From assembly GCA_014905825.1 (NCBI GenBank), contig JACGCN010000035.1:248001-312000 (forward strand): a stretch of 64,000 nucleotides of DNA. Reading direction: 5' to 3'. The stretch's first letter is position 1; each line of letters opens with the position of its first letter. Made by a program: the position numbers and the translations under genes. This stretch comes from Lyophyllum atratum (Eukaryota > Basidiomycota > Agaricomycetes > Agaricales > Lyophyllaceae). Shown one piece after another: positions 58,899 to 64,000 of the stretch. Below the pieces are notes generated by a model. The model worked only from the letters and a program-made list of their open reading frames with translations, ran no database searches and had not been told where the DNA came from.

Positions 58899-61382
58899 CT
58901 ATTTACCAAGGCTCTTGCGGATCGCATTCTGCAACGTCAAGCCATCATCCTATTGGACAGACTGTTAAATGACATTGAAATTGTAAGGCGGATTTGGACG
59001 AACTTGATCAAGAGACCAGGTGAAACATCCGGCCATGCCGTTCTTCTTCGCGAACGCTGCTTTGCTCGCAACGGAATATGTATCTGATCAGCAGAGCGAT
59101 TAGGTGGGCCAATCAAATCATAGAGCATAGCTCAATTACCATCGTATGTTACAACGGTCTTTTGCGCAGTGTTGAACAAGAACTGGTGTAGAAACAGGTA
59201 AGCTGGAGTACATGAGCACCACATAAGAGGATATCGTACCGGTGTATCACTGCAGTTGTCCCACCCTTCAAATAGAACAGGTCGTTCGATGATACTTCAA
59301 ATGCCACAAAATAAGACGCATACCCATTGTGAAACCGCCACCCTCTCCGTAATTGCCATCAGCATGCTTAACGAGCGCGCCGGATTTGACGATGACGCTG
59401 AAAGGTATCTGTTGTCCCCACCATGATTGCAGATTCGCATTGGCAGCAGCCGTCTTCAGCTCCGTCGGACGAGCATGGGAGCCATTGAGGAAGTGCATAT
59501 CAGGTTCGGATGCAGAGACCTCTGGTGCGCCATCTTCCGTTGAGTCAAGGACAGATGCGAGCTCCGTCTGTTGCAGGAGGAGCATGTCAGACGATGGGAG
59601 TAAACTGCCGGTGAGGACCTTCTTGGTGCTCTGTGAAACGTAGCCGTAGAGCGGCAGGCCGAGCAGCAACTTATCATAACAACCGCAGTAAGCAAAGCGG
59701 AGAAGTCCTGGAGTAAGCTATGTACAGACCTTTGAGGCAGGGAAGCCAGCCGCTTTCCATTGAGCGAGACCAGCCTGGGCACTTGCCTGGGGTTGTCTGG
59801 AAGTTCCGCACAAGTTTCCTTTGGGACGAACATTTTCAGCTGACTATGCTGTCATTGAATATTGAGTTTAACATACCGAGAGGTGCATTGGGACCAGGAT
59901 TGGCTGATGCGCCCCATACGTCGTAGTTCCTGCGCAACATGAGTGATTTGTTGATAATTTATCGCGGCGTTACAACACTTACATGATGTTAGCGTATGTC
60001 ATCTGCGCCGCATACGCAGAGACGTCTTTGAGGGGGCTTCCGTTTGAACCCAGCCACGGAAGATGAGGAACCGCGGCGGAGATGATCTTGGAAGGACCTG
60101 GAAAGGTAAGAGACTTTTAAGTTACCGCACGAGGCTTAGGGAAAGTCCTCGATACCTAGCGCCGTTCGGAGAGCCTTCAGCAGGCTGAGAAGATTCGCAG
60201 CATCTGCAGACGAAAATGGTTGTCCAGCTCCAGGTGAGTTGGGATATTCCTGGAATCGCGTGGTTCAATTCCTGATGATTCGTATAGCCAATCGACTTCT
60301 TACCCAATCAAGATCGATTCCTGGGACCATGAACTGAGCCGCGAACATCAACGACCGCTATATGGAGTACTCACCATCCAAACCATTGTTACTAATAGCG
60401 CTCTTGATCGAGTTGACCAACTTTGTACGGTTGGCAGACGATGAACATGAAGAGCTGAAATACTGACAGCCTCCCCATCCACCTAACATGAGAATTTGAT
60501 CAATCATCCGCCCCAATCTGACAGAAACATTGACCACAGACCAATAGACAGCACGACCTTGGTACCTTTGCCACTGTTATGCGCAGCAGTAGCAAGTCGC
60601 TTCAAGATAGCCTGGCTTCCTGATCCAAATGAGAGTGCGGAGGAAGAATTGGGTGTGGCGAAGGCTGTTACGTACAGGCATGCCGTTAGTCAAGACCGCC
60701 ACAGAAGGAATTTTTAGGTGGCGACATACCGAAGAAGAGGATATCGAACTTGGAGAAATTGACTTTCTCCGGGGGGAAACTGCCAGCAGCCCAGTCGACG
60801 TAATATGCCGCAGCGATGGGCGTCGCGGCTGCTTCCACGTCCCCATTAGTAGATGTGATGCCGAGGTCTAGCGCCGCCTTCCTTGAGAGCGTCGACGGAA
60901 CCGCATCCTCCACATCAAACTTATGCGGCATGGGGGCATCGTCTGGCGAGAGGAACTTCAGGAGGGCTGGGGCGTCTTTGTAGTCCGGTGACCTGAGGAG
61001 GTCAGAGAGGTACTGCGTGAGTCCAGCTTTGCGTTCAGCGATGAGAGTGTCGTCAACCCATGCTGATGGGATGAAGGTCGTAGCGAGCAGACGCTTCGGT
61101 GGGAGAGTGAAGCGGTCTTTCAATGCATCTAAATGGGTGGTGAGTCGCCATTGTACCCTAAAGTTGGAGGACTATCTTTACCATGAAGACTGGAGAACTG
61201 CGTCATGGCCTATGTCAGCGCGATGTCCAGAGTCAGCTAAGTACAATGATTTCACTAACCTCGGAATATCGCTTGGGCAGAACGGTATGTTTACCATTGA
61301 GAGTTACCTGGACATTGTAAAGGATGTGGGGGCGGGGGGACGAGGCAGTCGTGTGGTTATTGATAGTAATGAGGGGAGCCAT
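58899..61382 (-). CDS. PX domain-GH18 chitinase fusion
   Basis: The start at 61382 (MAPLITINNHTTASSPRP) has no signal peptide. A PX (Phox homology) domain follows over three exons: HILYNVQVTLNGKHTVLPKR, the RYSE signature, FSSLHDALKDRF, the LPPKR loop and the FIPSAWVDDTLIAERKAGL...YLSDLL helices. The exon at about 61130-60690 continues without a break from PX into GH18 (AAAYYVDWAAGSFPPEKVNF ... FDILFFG), so the fusion lies within one exon. The GH18 catalytic motif DGIDLDWEYP spans introns at about 60390-60215. Later blocks are MNYDVWGA-type sequence, CGTSRQPQASAQ, LLLGLPLYGYVS and MAGCFTWSLDQ, ending DDGLTLQNAIRKSLGK with stop at 58899. GH18 enzymes hydrolyse chitin; PX binds phosphoinositides on cytosolic membranes. 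A chitinase without a leader but with a PX domain is odd and suggests intracellular membrane association or unconventional export. Confidence 0.85.
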
Positions 61383-62278
61383 AATCAGCGATGTGGCCGA
61401 TGAATAACAAGTTCAGAAGAGGCGAACTAGGCAATGAAGCGCATGCTATAGTTATAACCGCGGTAAGTGTTGCCTCTTCAAGGCTTCTCGGTGCTCGAGA
61501 TGCACGTAGGGCATCATACGACTACCGCCGAATGCACAGGCATCCGCATGTCGCATGATATGTCGCTCCAACAGAACTCAATCGCTATCTCGATTCTCAT
61601 TTGGAGCAATACAACGATCGCCAAGTCCCGTATCAATACTGACGTGTCAACAGGATGTCGCGGGAGAAACATCAGATTTGGATGACGTCGATCCCGGGAA
61701 GCAATGGGAATTCGAAGGATTAGCAGGCCAGGACGCGTGGTGTCGTGGTTTGGGATCGTGATGGCAAGTACATTCTTGAATTGGAAGCAAAGTACGCCAC
61801 ACGTGATTGATGAAGAAGCAACGAATGTCCACGGGTCCGCCAAGGTCCGCTGGGGACCACGCAAGATTCTGATCATATCAAGAGAAACTGAGTTGAAGAC
61901 GTCGTCGTCTTTCTGAGGAGCACATGATAATCGTTCAAACGATACTGAAAGTAGCCACGTCACCTTGAAAAGCGCCGTATGTAGTGGGTACCCGAACAGC
62001 ACGTAATATGGGACTGCGCCATGTCAGTGAATGATGACAATCCAGAGATACCCTGACAGCACGGAGGTGCAAAAGTCCCGGTTCTAAAAAGCTCGACCAA
62101 GAACGATTTGGGTCGCGTCTCGAGAGGGTTGCTGAGCGTCATTGTTGACATGTTTGTATAGTATCCAGGTAGTTACGACCCACAAAGATCCATTACGGCC
62201 TCCCTCCATGTACAGATAACCGCCGGGTAAATGAGATGCGAAAAACATCAGACAAGGGCGAAGAACGTCATCCCCGGC
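61383..62278. other. intergenic between two GH18 paralogues
   Basis: Upstream region of the PX-GH18 gene and downstream of its paralogue. No coding sequence was recognised. Confidence 0.5.
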
Positions 62279-64000
62279 CTAAGCTTTACCCAGGTTCGCA
62301 CGAATAACGTTCTGCAATGCCAGGTCGTCATCCTAGCCAGACAGGTTCCACCAGAAGGATATGATGAGCGCTGGTACGAGGCGGGAGAAAAGTCCCATAA
62401 ATGAGTGAAAAATTCACCTGATCAAGGGACCACGTAAAGCAACCAGCCATCCCAGCTTTTTTCGCGAACTGGGTTTTCTTAGCAATGCTTGAAGTATCGC
62501 CATACGTGACCACAGTCGTCCGGGCTATATTGAACAAAAACTGAACCAAGACAAAGGGAGAAGGAGGGTGATGACATGTCAGCTGCGTGACTAGACATTT
62601 CAATACGGCTGGATAATCACCGGAGTATCACTGCAGTCGTCCCAACCTATCGCCACACCACAATAAGCCTAAAGTCAACAACAACGAAAGTATGAGGGCC
62701 CTACCACGAGTATATCCATTTGCACCAGCATAACTGCCATCGGCGGCTTTCTTCAGCGCTCCAGTCCGCACGAGCTCCTTGAAGGCAATCTGCTCCCCCC
62801 ACATGCTGCTGAGGTCACCAGCTGGGGCAAATGACAGGTCCTGAGGAGGGTCCCGTGGATGTGCGGCAGGGCTTGCGCACGGATCAGGCATGAGACTTCC
62901 TGAGAGCTTCTTTGAAGTGCTCTTGGAGACATAGCCATAGAGGGCAAGTCCAAGGAGAAGCTTGGCTGCTGGGAAGCCGGCCTTCGTCCACTGAGCTAAT
63001 GCAGCTTGGGCAGTCGCTTGTGGCTGTTTAGATGTTCCGCAACGGTTTCCTGGAAAGAACCTCAGTTCCATGGTTTCGTGAGACATATTGACAAAGAAGC
63101 GTACCAAGCGGTGCGTTGGGTCCAGGCTTTGATGATGCGCTGTAGACATCATAGTTCCTGTTGTTATTATGTGAATATGAGCGCTCCCTTTGGATAGAAT
63201 CACTTTCTCACATTATGTTGACGTAGGTCATTAACGCAGCATATTGGGAGACGTCGGCCAATGGTCTGCCATCAGCGCCGCGCCAGGGCATATGGGCGAC
63301 CGCCGCAGAAATAATCTTCGAGGGTCCTAATCGAATGGTAAGTGACGTCTTAAATCCATTAGATTGAAGAACCCCACCCAGGGAAGCGCGGAGAAGCTTG
63401 AGAAGAGAGAGAAAATTCGCAGAGTCGGCTGGTGAGTGCGGACTACCTGCACCTGTCGAGTTCGGGTACTCCTGAAAGGGGATTATGCTAAAGCGCAGCG
63501 GGGTTGTGACATATCCTTACCCAATCGATATCAACGCCTAAAAGCTCGTTATGTCATTCTGAGATACATCCATTGAGGTGTGTTGAGCGTACCATCGAGC
63601 CCAAACGAGTTGATGGCTGCAACCAAAGCGTTACTGAATTTGGTACGGTTGGTGGCCGTGCTTGTTGCGTTGCTAAACCAATGGCTACCCGCCCAACCGC
63701 CTAGTCATCTAGATTAACGGCGGATAGGAATTTTCGAAGAAATAGTTTACCAACGGATAATACAACCTTTGTCTTCTTACCGCTTTGGCGGGCACTGGAC
63801 ACGAGTTTCCTCAGCGTATCTTGGCTACCACTGTCCCAGTTAAGGGTAGAGGAAGCGTTTGGTGTTACAAAAGCTGGTGGACGCGACTCCATTAGTGTCG
63901 TTGACTCGAAGAAGCGATGTGCATACCAAAGAAGAGAATATCGAATTTGCCAAAGTCGAGTTTATTCGGAGGGTGACTCCAAGTACACCAAGCCGGATAG
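62279..64000 (-). CDS. GH18 chitinase paralogue, 5' part outside window
   Basis: Same exon order as the GH18 part of 58899-61382. The window edge is at YPAWCTWSHPPNKLDFGKF and FDILFF. AFVTPNASSTLNWDSGSQ and KTKVVLSVG follow. The catalytic DGVDIDWEYP is split by introns at about 63600-63465. Next come CGTSKQPQATAQAALAQW, LLLGLALYGYVS, WGEQIAFKELVRTGALKKAA and MAGCFTWSLDQ. It ends DDDLALQNVIRANLGKA with stop at 62279. Catalytic residues are intact. Whether it also begins with a PX domain cannot be seen. A tandem duplication is the likely origin, since both copies are in the same orientation about 0.9 kb apart. Confidence 0.85.

Noticed and set aside
1..64000. tRNA genes, CRISPR-like arrays, prokaryotic operons
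   Set aside because: No cloverleaf with a matching GGTTCRA arm was found; GGTTC words all lie in hAT-like subterminal arrays. No spaced identical repeats and no ribosome-binding-site architecture; the window is eukaryotic.

Overview
The window looks like nuclear DNA of a filamentous basidiomycete, most likely an agaricomycete. Almost every gene is cut by many short (about 45-90 bp) GT...AG introns. Typical families are present: F-box/LRR proteins, histidine-phosphatase (phosphoglycerate-mutase-like) arrays, GH18 chitinases with LysM/CBM18 modules, a CE16-like SGNH esterase, chromoviral Gypsy elements and hAT-like MITEs. No tRNA, rRNA or CRISPR was seen. All gene models were spliced by eye, so exon edges are approximate.

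Layout. 0.7-6.9 kb: a head-to-head pair, a secreted/anchored protein with four LysM domains, two EF-hands and a C-terminal membrane helix (minus), and a LysM-CBM18-GH18 chitinase (plus). They share a 1.4-kb intergenic region containing an old direct duplication. 7.2-9.0 kb: a multipass membrane protein. 9.0-14.8 kb: gene-poor repeat relics. 14.8-21.9 kb: a large DNA transposon with 118-bp terminal inverted repeats that look perfect, encoding a roughly 1,400-residue multi-zinc-finger putative transposase. It has been hit by two further elements: a 1,191-bp hAT-like element with an 8-bp target duplication, and an 814-bp AT-rich CACTA-like fold-back element that split its right terminal repeat. 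22.2-28.8 kb: a chromodomain Gypsy retrotransposon with 214-bp LTRs and a 5-bp target duplication, itself carrying a 638-bp hAT-like MITE.

28.8-34.1 kb: an F-box protein and a low-complexity conserved protein, both minus. 36.1-43.6 kb: three histidine-phosphatase paralogues in decreasing integrity (intact, nonsense-truncated, relic) with a damaged F-box gene inserted among them. 43.8-48.3 kb: a small secreted cysteine-containing protein, an SGNH/CE16-like esterase and a one-exon membrane-anchored protein. 51.6 kb: a miniature Zn2Cys6 reading frame. 53.4-54.6 kb: an ALKBH6-type dioxygenase. 56.3-58.5 kb: a secreted TIM-barrel hydrolase-like protein. 58.9-64 kb: two paralogous GH18 genes on the minus strand; the complete one carries an N-terminal PX (phosphoinositide-binding) domain and no signal peptide.

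Functional theme: chitin binding and turnover occurs at both ends (LysM/CBM18/GH18), with secreted carbohydrate-active proteins (SGNH esterase, TIM-barrel protein) between. The strongest candidates for something undescribed are the nested multi-zinc-finger transposon, the PX-GH18 fusion, and the LysM-EF-hand-membrane protein beside a LysM chitinase.
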